DNA from: Dipteris shenzhenensis
Taxonomy: Eukaryota; Polypodiophyta; Polypodiopsida; Gleicheniales
Strand: one strand, 5' to 3'
Assembly (NCBI GenBank): GCA_047967505.1
Contig: CM106539.1
Length of the DNA: 64,000 bases
The notes under the pieces are model-generated. The model did not search any database, was not told the DNA's origin, and was given only the letters and a program-made list of their open reading frames with translations. The translations under genes and the position numbers were made by a program. Positions 47,281 to 57,732 of this stretch are shown here, piece after piece. Every line of letters begins with the position of its first letter. Within the stretch, counting starts at the first letter, position 1.

Positions 47281-47642
47281 AAAATATAAAAAAGTTATGT
47301 GATGTATACATCCCAAATAAAGGCTTAAACAAGCAGATAAGGTTTCATACATGCTTTCATTAGAGTGAGTCTCTCCTCCGCTTGGAGCAAAAATTTAAAA
47401 AGGTTTCATACATGCTTTTATTAGAGTGAGTCTCTCCTCCTCTTGGAGGAAAAATTTAAAAAGTTATGAGATTTACACATCCCAAATAAAAATAATGGTT
47501 TAAATAATCATAGAAGTATACAGATAGCATGCTTTCATTAGACTCAGTCTCTTCTCCTCTTGGAGGAAAATATAAAAAAGTTATGATATTTACACATCCC
47601 AATTAAAGGCTTGAACAAGCATACAAGTATAAAGATAAGGTT
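47281..47642. repeat. Tandem repeats between modules A and B
   Basis: About four diverged copies of TTCATACATGCTTTCATTAGA(G/C)TGAGTCTC and ACACATCCCAA(A/T)TAAA, with periods of about 60-130 bp. On the minus strand GAAGAGACTGAGTCTAATGA resembles the EETEST unit of the module C tail, suggesting that the spacer is an expanded, decayed version of that tail. Confidence 0.72.
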
Positions 47643-48752
47643 TTATACATGCTGCAATGTAGTCATATTTTTAGGTTGTTTCCCAATGGTAGTAATTAGA
47701 CGCTGAATACTCTCAGCCTGAAATGCTAGCAGATCGGCATCTATATATGATTCCATTTTGACTGGTAACTCCAAATAAAAAATCTCTCTAAGAAACAACA
47801 TGCAGTTGTAGGCAACTCTCCACCCACAGCTGTGTCCATCCTTTTGGTCCACTGGCAGACGTCTTTTGAATTCTACTTGATCTTGTTGCTCCGTGGTTGT
47901 TCTGACAGCAGATACTAGCCGATATGCAGCACTGTCCATCATGACATATTAAATATATTAATATGTCATGATCATAAGATACAAAACAAGAAAGTATCAA
48001 AAATATTAAGAGAATAATTACCTTGGGGAGTTGGCATGATAGCCTTCTATTGAATTCACAAATCATAAACGGTTGAGTTCAAGGTCCCAGAAGATCAGAC
48101 TCCAATGTGAGCTACATGACCAGAATAAAAACGATTATTGTTTTACACAAACTTGCCAAAGAAATAGTAAAAATAAGGTTAGAGTTGATACTTACGCCTC
48201 ATGATAAGGCATTAAGATGACTCACACCCCATCTACATTCAAAGGGCTTAACCAGGTACAAACATCTTCTATAGTCTTTTGAGAAGAGCTAAGAATAGAA
48301 GAAAGGAGAGCATCAAGCATGTAGACACGATGCTGCACACTGCACTAGGAAGCTGAGAAATAACTACACTACACCAAGAAATAAACAAAGATTAGCTCAT
48401 AGAATTGATTTGCATTCTGCACTAGGAAATTGACATATAACTACACTGTGAATAAATAAACAAATGTTAGCTCATTGAAGTAGCAATAAATAAACAAACG
48501 TTACCTGAGAATGGCCAAGATAACATTGTCATTAACCTCTTTTAAAGGATTGGAGAGGATTGAAACCTCCTCCCTACCAAAGCTTAAATACTGAGGTTCT
48601 CGTTTTAAAACGATCCTAACTTCAAATGAGCTCTCCATTTTATCCAATGCAGCTAAATTTGATTCTTTAATCAAATTTAGAGGTGGTTGCATTGTTGAAG
48701 TAGAAGGGAGTGCCTCGGCATTGACTTCATCCATTTCTTCTCCCTCTATTGC
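47643..48752 (-). pseudogene. Ulp1-like protease module A
   Basis: Exons 48,752-48,505, 48,368-48,196, 48,111-48,022 and 47,931 to about 47,643. Exon 1 carries SFGREEVSILSNP and VNDNVILAILR, the entry to a C48 peptidase domain. Exon 3 (90 nt) has SHWSLIFWDLELNRL, with the catalytic His-Trp. Exon 4 has VDQKDGHSCGWRVAYNC, with the oxyanion Gln and nucleophile Cys (codon 47,828-47,826). Exon 2 has two extra bases compared with B and C (frameshift) and a TGA at 48,224-48,222. Exon 3 has TGG to TGA at 48,065-48,063. It is inactive. Such proteases cut SUMO or related conjugates. Confidence 0.82.
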
Positions 48753-48844
48753 CTGTAAACAAATATGAGAGATTAGATTCATTATCTTTAAATTTAAATC
48801 TTATTTAAAAATTTGTATTTAGTTGAGAAATAGAGAGTTCATAC

Positions 48845-51727
48845 CGCTAAGTATTGTCGTAGTGTCCTTTTTTCATAACCCTGCGAGCCATAATTATCAA
48901 AAAAGGCATCATCATGTTTGTCTTCATCCACCAACCTCTCTGCAAACTGGTCATGTAAGTCCATCTTTTCATCATCATCAACTGGGACATTATGATCTTC
49001 AAGGTAATCATCCATGTCATTGATGTCCTTGTGGTCTATCTCTTTTTCATAGCCTATGGTTAGATCTGCTTGAAGCTAGAAATAAGCCATGAAATGCTTA
49101 TTTTCAATAATATTTGTGGAGTTGCCTTTTCTGAGGAGATCCTCAAATAAATATCCCATCCTGCACAAGGTGACCTCCCAACCTGCCGGTAGCAAATTCT
49201 CCATCATGGTAAGCAAGAGACTCTCACTTTTCGCAGGACTTCCATAGTTGTTTTTTTGATAATGTATGGACCTGGGAATATCTTGCTCTTCTAGCATCAA
49301 TCTCAAATTATTTGAATTCCCTCTTATGTTCTTTTGTAAGGAGTGATCAGGGTTGGGACTCCGCATACACAAAAAGAATGATTCAAGAGATTGAATCACT
49401 ATGCCACATTCTCTCTTACCTCTCTTTGCTGCATAAACACCACTATAGATCTTCAAATCTGATGAATATGCTCGCTCTAGAGTAACCTGCATGGCTTCTT
49501 TGTCTTTTTTATCAACAAAAATGACAATGTTGCAAAGCGCCACTTTGCTAATGGTGGTATATATTATTCTATCAATGAAGTTATGGATATCATCGCTAGA
49601 AACTTCATTGATAAAGAATAGTTATGGCTTATCCCATGCTGACTCATTCTTGAAGAAGTCATCTTCTGAGACTCCCCTGAAGTTCACAAGCTTTCCAGAC
49701 TCTACCGTAACCTCTACATTGAATTGAAAGCTTTGGTGCATATCTGTCGGCATCCTTATCTCGCTGATTAATCTTTCCACATATGCAACCACCTGTTGTG
49801 GGATTTCTTTTCTCATATAAGAGGCTACTATTTCCGACCCATCTTCATCCTTTTTAATCCACCTTTTTGCCCATAGCTTTACCTTGGGTGTTGACAAAGA
49901 AGCTATATGCTTCACCACAGTATAGTCAATGTTACAATGAGTAAGTGCAATTTGTTTCTCTGACAGCAAATACTTAATGGCACTATGCACTGCATCACGC
50001 CTCACCTGTACATTGATGCATTCTTCCATGCAGTGGTCTTTGTCTTTTTTTCCAAAAAACCATTCTTTCTTTAAAATTTTTTGTGCTACCATGGATGCAT
50101 ACTTATCAGGTAAGTACTTTATAGGCCTCCACATCCTTGCCGTCAACTCCTTCTTATCCATTACCTTTGACTTGCCGAAGATAAACAAAGGAGCTCCATA
50201 GGTCAGCTATCCACGCTCACAAGCAATGCACGTTTCAAGCATCTCATTGAGCACTTCAACAGGACGAAATATGATAGAAGTGTAGTCGGCATATCTGTCC
50301 CTCACCACCTTGAGGCTTGTCATACTTTCTTCTCGCTCTTGAGTTCCCCTAGGCACAACTGCACTAAAAGAAGTATAGAAGTTCGTGAGTGTGTCGGCGT
50401 CTGCTTTTGTGACCTTTCGCTTCAAATCAGGATTTCGAGAACCAAATGTCGTCCATATAACATAATGGAATGAACTTATCTTTGCAAATTGTCCCTCCTT
50501 TGCTTCCCTTGCAATCTGATTACAACAAGCATAAGCTTAATGTTGACCATCAATGGGCTAGAATCTGCAATGAAGGAGGAATTCCTTCTTTACTTCCTTT
50601 AGCATATTCTCACCTTGTGCCTCTTCGCCTTGTTCATGTGGAATATTTTTAAGAGTGTCTTTAAAGAATTAACTGAAGTTTTCCTCGAAATGTGTAGGCC
50701 CTGTAAATGTTATTTGATTCAGAAAACTATTTTTGGTTGGACAAAACATTATTGGGTGCAAGACCACATTGCTTGCCACAGGTTTCTTACCATCTCTCAA
50801 AGCCTCGTATATTTGCATTGCATAGGATATATCAAGGCTTTGGCTATTAGTAAAGAGAGCTGCAGGTTCCACATCTTTGGCATTCACAAACCACATCCTT
50901 TGACCCTAGATATATCCCACATCATCATCTGTAACTGCTTCATTAAGACGCAGATTAAGATTTTTGATTGATGTGAGTTCATCCTGATCATCTTCAGCCT
51001 CGGGTTCTGAGTCTTCTTCATCTTTCTCTTTTTTTAACTGTTTTTCATCCACATTATCTTTCTCTACAGTGGGACGATGTCTTTTTTTACTGCTTCGAAC
51101 TGTGGCTCTTGCAATACTAGCCTTTTGCATTTCACATCATGGTTTGCTAGCAAGAGCTTCTAGCATAACTGCAGTGGATCGACCTTGATCTTCTTCAATT
51201 TTTCTAAATTCCCATGCACTCAAGGCTTGTTTTTCATCATCCTTAGTTATATCCACCATTCTTGGCTCTAGAAGTTTGCGCTCATGTTCTACACGTTTGT
51301 GACAGTGTGCCTATTCTTCTTGTCCCTGCATCGAAGTCTAAGCTTTTTGATCTCCTTCATGTGAAGATCCTTGAATATGAGGAGCATATTCTACATCCTG
51401 AAAGTATTCAAACATTATCTTTGCATGCATCCTTTTTGCCACCACACTAGGAAATTGCTCCCAAGTATATGAAAGAGTCTCCAATGCACTTTGCAGCTCT
51501 GGAAACTTTGATGGTTGAGGAGGAGGCATCACAAAGGTCTTTGAGTCTCTCCTTGACACAATAAAATGAATACCGCCAACTTCAGGATCTGAACTCTTTG
51601 TTAAAATATCCACAAAGGTGTCTTTTCACTCTATTATTATGCCTACCACAAGGCTTGAAGTCATATCCTTTTTGAAGAAAGTAGCATCCCATGGATCTTC
51701 AACACCATTGAACTCCCTTTTTGACAT
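48845..51727 (-). pseudogene. First exon of the large gene, possible DNA-methyltransferase-like domain
   Basis: Starting at MSKREFNGVEDPWDATFF (51,727) the same frame holds to 48,845. Stops include positions 50,906, 50,669, 50,207, 49,622 and 49,076. Features in order: EQFPSVVAKRMHAKIMFEYF (codons 70-95), a Lys/Glu-rich acidic segment (about 210-260) and KKEWFFGKKDKDHCMEE. Codons 675-885 read like an N4/N6-type DNA methyltransferase: an SEDDFFKN/AWDKP.LFFI strand where DPPY would follow, CNIVIFVDKKDKEAM, ECGIVIQSLESFFLC, then GSPAKSESLLLTMMENLLPA before where FxGxG would lie. Both catalytic motifs are absent or altered. The fold assignment is tentative; the rest is unrecognised. Confidence 0.5.
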
Positions 51728-51729
51728 AA

Positions 51730-53170
51730 GTAGAAAGAGTCTCTTTTCCTTTTGATGAAGAAACCAAGCTCTTCTGCCCATGTGATATCGAGTCCACCTA
51801 TAAAAGCCATTGGGGCTATATTCCTTTCCTTCTCGGGGGGGTCACTTGTCATATGTAACCCTATCACGTGAGTTCAACAGATGGGTTTTTATTAATTCAA
51901 TTACTTACAGATTTATATATACATAAGGAAGTAATTTAATACCCAAAGGTTAATATACAGAAGGGCATTTTATATTAAAAATTATCTAGAAGTTTGCAAC
52001 ATGTGACATGGATATTTGCGTAGAGTGGCTTATGTCATGGGAAAACCAAAACATCCTAAATGACATGCCAAAATCCCTTATAAAATTCAACCATGAGGCC
52101 ATCTTGTTTTAGAGCATTCTCACAAGTCCTCTCCCATTTACTATCAACCATAGGGGAAGAATTGTCAAAGATGCAATCGCAAAATCAATCCGACCATGAT
52201 GTCTAGGTTGTGCAATATTGTGAGAATATTCTTGAAATATGGAATCAAATGATATATGAATAACACGGTTACAAGCTCTCTACAAGCTATGAAGGTGATA
52301 GCTCATGCAATCTTATCTAAATCTTACTAAATCTTGCTGCCAAAATTTAATGGCCCTCTAATGGGCCGCCGCTTTTGAAATCCCCTCCTAATCATCTTCC
52401 ATCTTCCTCGCCATCTCCTTCTTCCCCATCCTCCATGATCCCCTCTTGCTAATTCAACAATCCTCCCTCCAGAGAGTACGCTTCATCGTCTCGTGTAGGC
52501 TCGCTACTCAAAAAAGCTGTACGCCTCCACCGGCAACTATCTCCATCGCCTCGTTCTCCAAGATTTTGTTCTGCGCCTTAACTTAATGGACGAAAGCTAG
52601 GTATTTCCAATACCGAGGTCTCTCAATACACATCTTGGCTGTTTATTTGAAGTTTGACTGCTCCCCAATCTAATTATCAGCATTGTTTGGCTTCGCATTG
52701 TTCTCAATCCTCCATTTCAGCAGTTGCAGGCCTACACGTTCATTAACACAGAGACTACTTCGCAGCAACAGGAAGTCAACACGCCCCGTTAGCTACAGCA
52801 GTTCTCGACCTATGGGTTCTCCAATTGGTTCCAACTGTTAGCCGCAACGCTGCTCGGTGAAACTTCTGTCCAAGTTCAAACCTGCAGGTAATATAATTAT
52901 GAAAGCAGAGTAGAGCAACGTCCTATGGATTTTCTCATTACCTTCTCTTTGTGGAACTAGTTAATGGTTCTTTTGTTGTGTGATGCATCGGCTGTCATTG
53001 CTCTTGTCACCGATCTTGGATCTTTGTGTCATCGATTTTAAGCAGACTCAAGCAATCGATGCCTACTTTTCCTCCCATTTGTATTCGTCGATTCTCTAAA
53101 CCAAAGTAAGTTATTTGGCTTGGGTACCTCTCCATTGTCCAAGGAAGAGTAGCAGGAGTTGTGACTTGTA
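51730..53170. other. Upstream region of the TIR gene and large minus-strand gene
   Basis: No coding sequence recognised. The two genes are divergent (minus start 51,727, plus start 53,174), so promoters of both would lie here, but I see no decisive TATA box. Confidence 0.45.
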
Positions 53171-53173
53171 GCC

Positions 53174-53668
53174 ATGCACAACTCGAAGAGAAAAAGGGAC
53201 GCTGATGTGCCCGAGTGTGGCAAGGCCATTCAAAGGAGGGCGGCTCTGGATCCGTCTATTGGCACGCATCAGGTGTTTATCAGTCATCGTGGTCTAGAGA
53301 TGAAGCGTAAGTTTGCTAATCACCTGTACCGTTTTCTAGAGTTACTGGGAATCAAAGCATTTTTGGACATGAAGGAGCTCCTGAAAGGAGATGACGTTCG
53401 CCCTTATATGCTGGACGCTGCTAGGAGAGCAATCATAGGAGTGCCTATCTTTACTAGAATTTACGCAGAGTCTCGGTGGTGTCTGGATGAGCTTGTGCAA
53501 ATGATGGAGAGTAACACCACCCAGACGTCTAAGGTGATTCCAGTCTTTTATGACGTGACGCCAGAAGAGCTGAGGAAGAAGGATGGGCCGTTTGCAGAGG
53601 CTATCAAAGCCCATCGACAAGAAGGCAAGTATGACGAAGATTTCTGGTTGTTCCAAATCTCTGGCTGA
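53174..53668 (+). CDS. TIR-domain protein, truncated resistance-type gene
   Basis: 164 residues, start MHNSKRKRDADVPECGKA. The TIR domain covers about 32-160: QVFISHRGLEMKRKFANHL (box 1), AFLDMKELLKGDDV (BB loop), and AESRWCLDELVQMM with the catalytic-type Glu at residue 106 (NADase site in plant TIRs), then VIPVFYDVTPEELR. It would act in the cytosol in immune signalling, alone or as the first exon of a TIR-NBS-LRR protein. A 95-bp local duplication starting at 53,664 brings a TGA into frame. No NBS or LRR sequence follows; a gypsy fragment starts at 53,741. I cannot tell whether the short form is expressed. Confidence 0.87.
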   Translation: MHNSKRKRDADVPECGKAIQRRAALDPSIGTHQVFISHRGLEMKRKFANHLYRFLELLGIKAFLDMKELLKGDDVRPYMLDAARRAIIGVPIFTRIYAESRWCLDELVQMMESNTTQTSKVIPVFYDVTPEELRKKDGPFAEAIKAHRQEGKYDEDFWLFQISG

Positions 53669-53720
53669 GGAAGAAGGATGGGCCGTTTGCAGAGGCTATT
53701 AAATCCAAATCTGGTTGTTC
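53569..53720. repeat. Short tandem duplication at the 3' end of the TIR gene
   Basis: GCTGAGGAAGAAGGATGGGC and its continuation to GGCTAT (36 bp) occur at 53,569-53,604 and again at 53,664-53,699. The second copy then skips about 55 bp and rejoins at TCTGGTTGTTCCA. The offset of 95 bp shifts the frame. Confidence 0.93.
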
Positions 53721-53740
53721 CATGCTCTCTGAATGATCCT

Positions 53741-54684
53741 TTAGTTCAGATTTCTTCTAATCTTTCTCCACTTGTATTGTTCCACAATTCTTACCACATC
53801 TATGTCAAAGACTGGAATAACTGACTCATTGGCCCTGAGGAATGCTTCCTCTTCATCCTCCTCTATTTCATTTGCCATGCTAATTGCCTGAGCATGCAAT
53901 GCCCTTGCATGAATTGGTAAGATTGTAGTTGGAACCATATTAAGTCTGATTTCATTTTTGCCTTTTCTGAGTGTAACTCTACTCTTTCCCCAATCCATTT
54001 TAAGCTTGGCTTGATTAAACCATGGTCTTCCTAACAGTAAAGGGTATGGATTGTGATTTTCCTCCATCTGAAGCACCACTAAATTCACTAGGTAAGACAA
54101 ACCTGCCACCACTATTTCCTGTCTTCTGAGTATGCCCAATGTCTGTATCCTCCTCTGATCAGCCATCTTTACTTGGAATGGCACCTCCTCCAATCTGGGT
54201 AGTTTCAGCTTTCTATACAGGAATTCTGGTAATATGTTCACACTTGAACCTCCATCCAACAGAACTCCCTGAATTGTTTCTTTGCTGAATTGCAATTCTA
54301 TCTTGGGAACTAGATAGTCCACATCTTTTGGTTCTACTTTGACAACATTAACATCATCTGGCTTCCCCTTTGTATTCAGATCTGACCCTAGAAACTTTGT
54401 CAGAACATTCTTTCTGAATTCAGGGACCAAACTGAGCAACTGATCTAATGTGGCTGTTGTATGCTCCATCATCCTAGAAATATCTTTACTTTGTTGGATT
54501 TGATCCTGTACATGTTTGTCAGCCATCTGCTCTTCCATTTTCTTCTGATCTGATTCTTTCTGAAGCTCTAATACTTTGTTCCTCAGCTTGTGAACTTGTT
54601 TGAGCACTTTCTTTCGGCACTGCTGTTGTGCCTCCCAAACTCTGGGATCCTCTAAAGATAATTCTGAAACATCTAAATCACTTC
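53741..54684 (-). pseudogene. Ty3/gypsy gag end and protease, 5'-truncated by a copia LTR
   Basis: A long minus-strand frame (its first about 22 codons come from the LTR) has a coiled-coil-like Gln/Lys/Glu segment. The protease follows with LLDGGSSVNILPEFLYRKL and YPLLLGRPWFNQAKLKMDWG, the two ends of a gypsy retropepsin. It is open for about 310 codons. It stops before RT, next to the TIR gene. The type is the same as the 1.7-5.3 kb element but not the same sequence. Confidence 0.87.
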
Positions 54685-55000
54685 TGTGAAGGATACACAC
54701 TGAACAACGATGCAATGATTGGGATATATTGAAGAATGAAAAGTACAAGGCTTTTAAGCCCAGATCCCAAACGGGATAAAATAGTGCTATCTAAGCACAC
54801 CCCTAACTAAGCACAATGCTAGCTAAGCACAAAGTGCTGTAAACTGAAATAGCTAAATAATAAATGAGATATCATGAGGCCATGTGGGCCCCATGGGTCC
54901 GGGGAAAAAACCTCCAGCTACCGGAGTAAAAAGTGTCCCGAACCACTACAGTGTGATCACTGGCACTCCCGTGGGTGCATACTGACGGTAAAACCCAACA
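54685..55000 (-). repeat. Candidate 3' LTR of the RT-deleted copia
   Basis: On the minus strand it runs TGTTGGGTTTTACCG...ATCCTTCACA, 316 bp. No purine tract precedes it because the internal region is deleted up to the LTR, and no second copy was found, so the limits rest on sequence type. Confidence 0.55.
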
Positions 55001-55207
55001 ATAATGCTCATTAGCATTTGCAACATCAAATGAATCTGGCTCCTCTTGATCTGCACATACTGCCATAACATAATCTGATGGATGAGCTTGCTCATGCAAC
55101 TTAGCATCTGCACGTGTACGGCCAACAACAGGAGTATCTAGCCCGCTGTCCCGCATAGTAACTGTATACCACTTGGGTACTCGCCTGGCTTCCTGTATAC
55201 CTTCCAA
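54872..55207 (-). pseudogene. Start of copia RT fused to LTR sequence
   Basis: Frame with ADQEEPDSFDVANANEH, matching the beginning of copia RT (usual EEPxxxxEAxxxxxW), then a jump into LTR sequence. The join is at about 55,001. Confidence 0.65.
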
Positions 55208-55210
55208 CTC

Positions 55211-56290
55211 TTACTGTACTTCTTGTTGCATTTCGAAATCTGCCATAGGCTGATTTTCAGCAGCAACTGGAGGTGCTATTGGTTGTGCATGACCACCAAC
55301 AGCAGGAGTACAAATAGTGTCATCCATAGACATAGGCAGAAGCCTCTCAAATATGTCAGGAGGAGCTTGATAAGACTCATAACCAGCCAAGGAAAGTTCT
55401 GATTTTTCATCGAAAATCACATCCCTGCTAGTTAAGACTTTCTTACTGACAGGATTATAGAGCCTATAGCCCTTGCTTTCCTTACTATAGCCAACAAAAA
55501 TGCATTTGACTGCCTTATCCAACTTTCTTCTGATCTCCTTTGGTACATGAGCATAAGCAATACAACCAAAAGTACGAAGATGTGCTACAGTAGGTCTCCT
55601 ACCATACCAAGTCTCGAAAGGTGTAACCTTCTTCAGTGCCTTTGTAGGACACCTATTCAAAATGTGGCAAGCTGCCATGATTGCCTCCATCCATAGGATA
55701 TTCGGCAACTTCTTAGCCTTGAGCATACACCGGGCCATTTCAAGATGTGACCGATTCTTAAAGCCGTTTTGCTGAGGAGTATAGGGGCATGTGTACTGAT
55801 GAGAGATCCCTCTCTCCTGTAAAACAGTATTCAAAATTTTAGACATGTACTCCCCCCCTCGGTCAGATCTGAGAGACTGCAATTTACATGAGGATTGATT
55901 TTCAGCCATGGCAATCCAAGCCATGAAGGCATCATACACCTGAGATTTCCTGGTCAAAGCATATATCCAAGTGAACCGAGAAAAGTCATCAATAAAAGTG
56001 ACAAAATAGTAGTGACCCCCTAATGACTTAACATTCATGGGTCCACATACATCACTGTGTACAACCTGAAGTTTCTGTGTGGCTCGAAAGGACGACCTGG
56101 CAAAAGGGAATTTGTGCATTTTCCCAAAATACAGCCTTCACAAACATGTGGTGGTGGCTTCTCCATAGGAGGCAAATCAGCCACCATATTGTGCCTGTGC
56201 ATGAGCATCAAACTTCCAAAATTTACATGCCCCAGACGGGCATGCCACAACTCTGCAGTGGACTGTGCATGAGTAAGTGGGGTGGCTAAA
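55211..56290 (-). pseudogene. Copia integrase with missing catalytic Glu
   Basis: The zinc finger (LWHARLGHVNFGSLML, then CEGCILGKC) is in 56,250-56,035. After a frame change the core (56,119-55,211) has VVHSDVCGPM (Asp 1) and LRSDRGGEY (Asp 2), followed by PQQNGFKNRSHLEMAR. The family form is NGVAERKNRHLLEMAR, so the VAER segment with the third catalytic residue, Glu, has been lost in frame. GYSKESKGYRLYNP and SRDVIFDEK follow as usual. It is therefore inactive even without the stop. Confidence 0.88.
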
Positions 56291-56310
56291 AAGCTAGCCT
56301 GATCAACAGG

Positions 56311-57732
56311 CTATCGTGTATCCAATTGATACAAACCACGAGTCAAAGTACCTGTCATCAAAAGAGAGCCATGCTGGCTGCGTACAACACATTGATCTCC
56401 CTCGAAAGAAACAACAAGTCCACCCTTCACCAAGGAAGATACTGATAACAGATTCTTTTTGATTCCTGGTACAAACAGAGAATCCATGAGGCAGATTGTG
56501 GAGCCATCTATGGCTGTAAGCATAATCTTACCCACACCTTTTACTGGATAGGTGGCACCATTTGCACATGCCACTGTCTTTTTGAGAGGTGGAGGAACTA
56601 TGGACACAAAGAAATCACGCCTGGCTGTAATGTGCTTTGAAGCACCGCTATCAAAGTACCAAGCATCATCAGACTCACCAATTTGAAGTGCATGTGAAGC
56701 ATCATAACTGCAAGTATAAAAACACCAATTCTGCTCTTCAACAAAATCAGCATTTTCATCTGAAGTACCTACAGTAGAGGCATTGGCAACCAAGCCTTTC
56801 TCCCTTTGCTTTTCTTTTGCAATCCTCTTCGGACACTCTGTAATAAAATGCCCTGGCTTTTTGCAATAGTGGCATTTGCCCTTCTTTTTAGGCTTGCTGC
56901 CATCCTGCTTCACACCGGAAGAGGTTGCTGCACTTTCACTTCCCTGCCCAACAGGTGCATGTGGTTTTGTTACAGGATGGGGTTTAGGCTTAGTTTTGCC
57001 TTTCCCTCTGGACCTAGCATAAAAAGCATCCTCTACTGCACCAGATCTCAAATCTTTGTTCTTTCGAACGTGCTCTTCCTGCAACAATAAAGAAACCAGC
57101 TCCTGAAAGGAAAGTGGCTGTGCTGCGTTTCTCAAAGAGAGATTCAAAGAAGTATGAAATGATAAATAAGACGGTGGCAGAGAGCTCAAAGCTGTCTGAA
57201 CAAGCTGCGTTTCAGGTATAACCTCATCAATGTTTACCAGATGCTCTCTCAAATCCTGTATTCTGTTCAAGTGAGTCTGCATAGCATCACCTTCCTTCAT
57301 CTCTAAATGATCCAGCTCCCTTTTTAAAAAGGAGATTTTAGCCTCATTCCTGGCTGCGTATAACCTCTCCAAGGTTAGCCAGGCTGCTCTAGCATCTATG
57401 CAAGAGCGAATGTGAGGAATTATCTGTCTTTGCATTGAAAGAGATATAAGAGACATCGTCTGTGCATCTCTCTTGTCCCATCTTTCCTGATCATCTGTCC
57501 TAGGAGGAAGTGGAGGTGGTGCCAGTTGCTGATGTCTACCCCCCTGTGGTGGAGTGGCAGGTGCAACTGTGGGAGGCCGAAGCTCGTCACCATTAACATA
57601 CTCCCAAAGGCCTTTGGCCACCAAGATGTTCTTCATCATGAAGGACCACATCGAAAAATTGGTGCCATCAAGCCTGTCCTCCTTGGACACAATCTGTAAC
57701 ACATCATTTTGATTCTGTGCCATTGCGTGCAA
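56311..57732 (-). pseudogene. Copia gag and protease
   Basis: 473 open codons from MHAMAQNQNDVLQIVSKEDR. The capsid segment has RLDGTNFSMWSFMMKN (codons 18-35), typical of copia gag. A zinc knuckle CHYCKKPGHFITEC sits near 287-300, and the protease WYFDSGASKHIT near 361-372 has an intact DSGA. The frame ends at a stop after LYQLDTR just before the integrase finger. It is the best preserved gag in the window and would be functional as a fragment, but integrase and RT are damaged. Confidence 0.9.

Larger units (their letters stand above)
44956..51727 (-). pseudogene. Large gene: methyltransferase-like region plus three Ulp1-like protease modules
   Basis: One gene model fits the whole minus-strand stretch. 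A first exon of 961 codons (51,727-48,845) keeps one frame with no indel but about ten stops. It ends at a GT donor and joins in phase to ten further exons encoding three Ulp1-like modules (A, B, C). Exon boundaries have GT/AG ends, and junction phases agree at nearly every one. The join between A (47,643) and B (47,272) is the only one I could not settle. It is probably transposon-borne, because a CACTA remnant follows on the same strand. I infer a single ancestral protein of about 1,800 residues, now dead at the 5' part. Confidence 0.7.
54685..57732 (-). mobile_element. Copia element with deleted RT
   Basis: Minus-strand gag, protease and integrase (57,732-55,211) are followed by the first residues of RT and then directly by a candidate LTR (55,000-54,685). 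RT, RNase H and the polypurine tract are missing between. The 5' LTR was not identified; only a weak primer-site-like TGGTATCATACG lies near 59,337. Confidence 0.85.
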
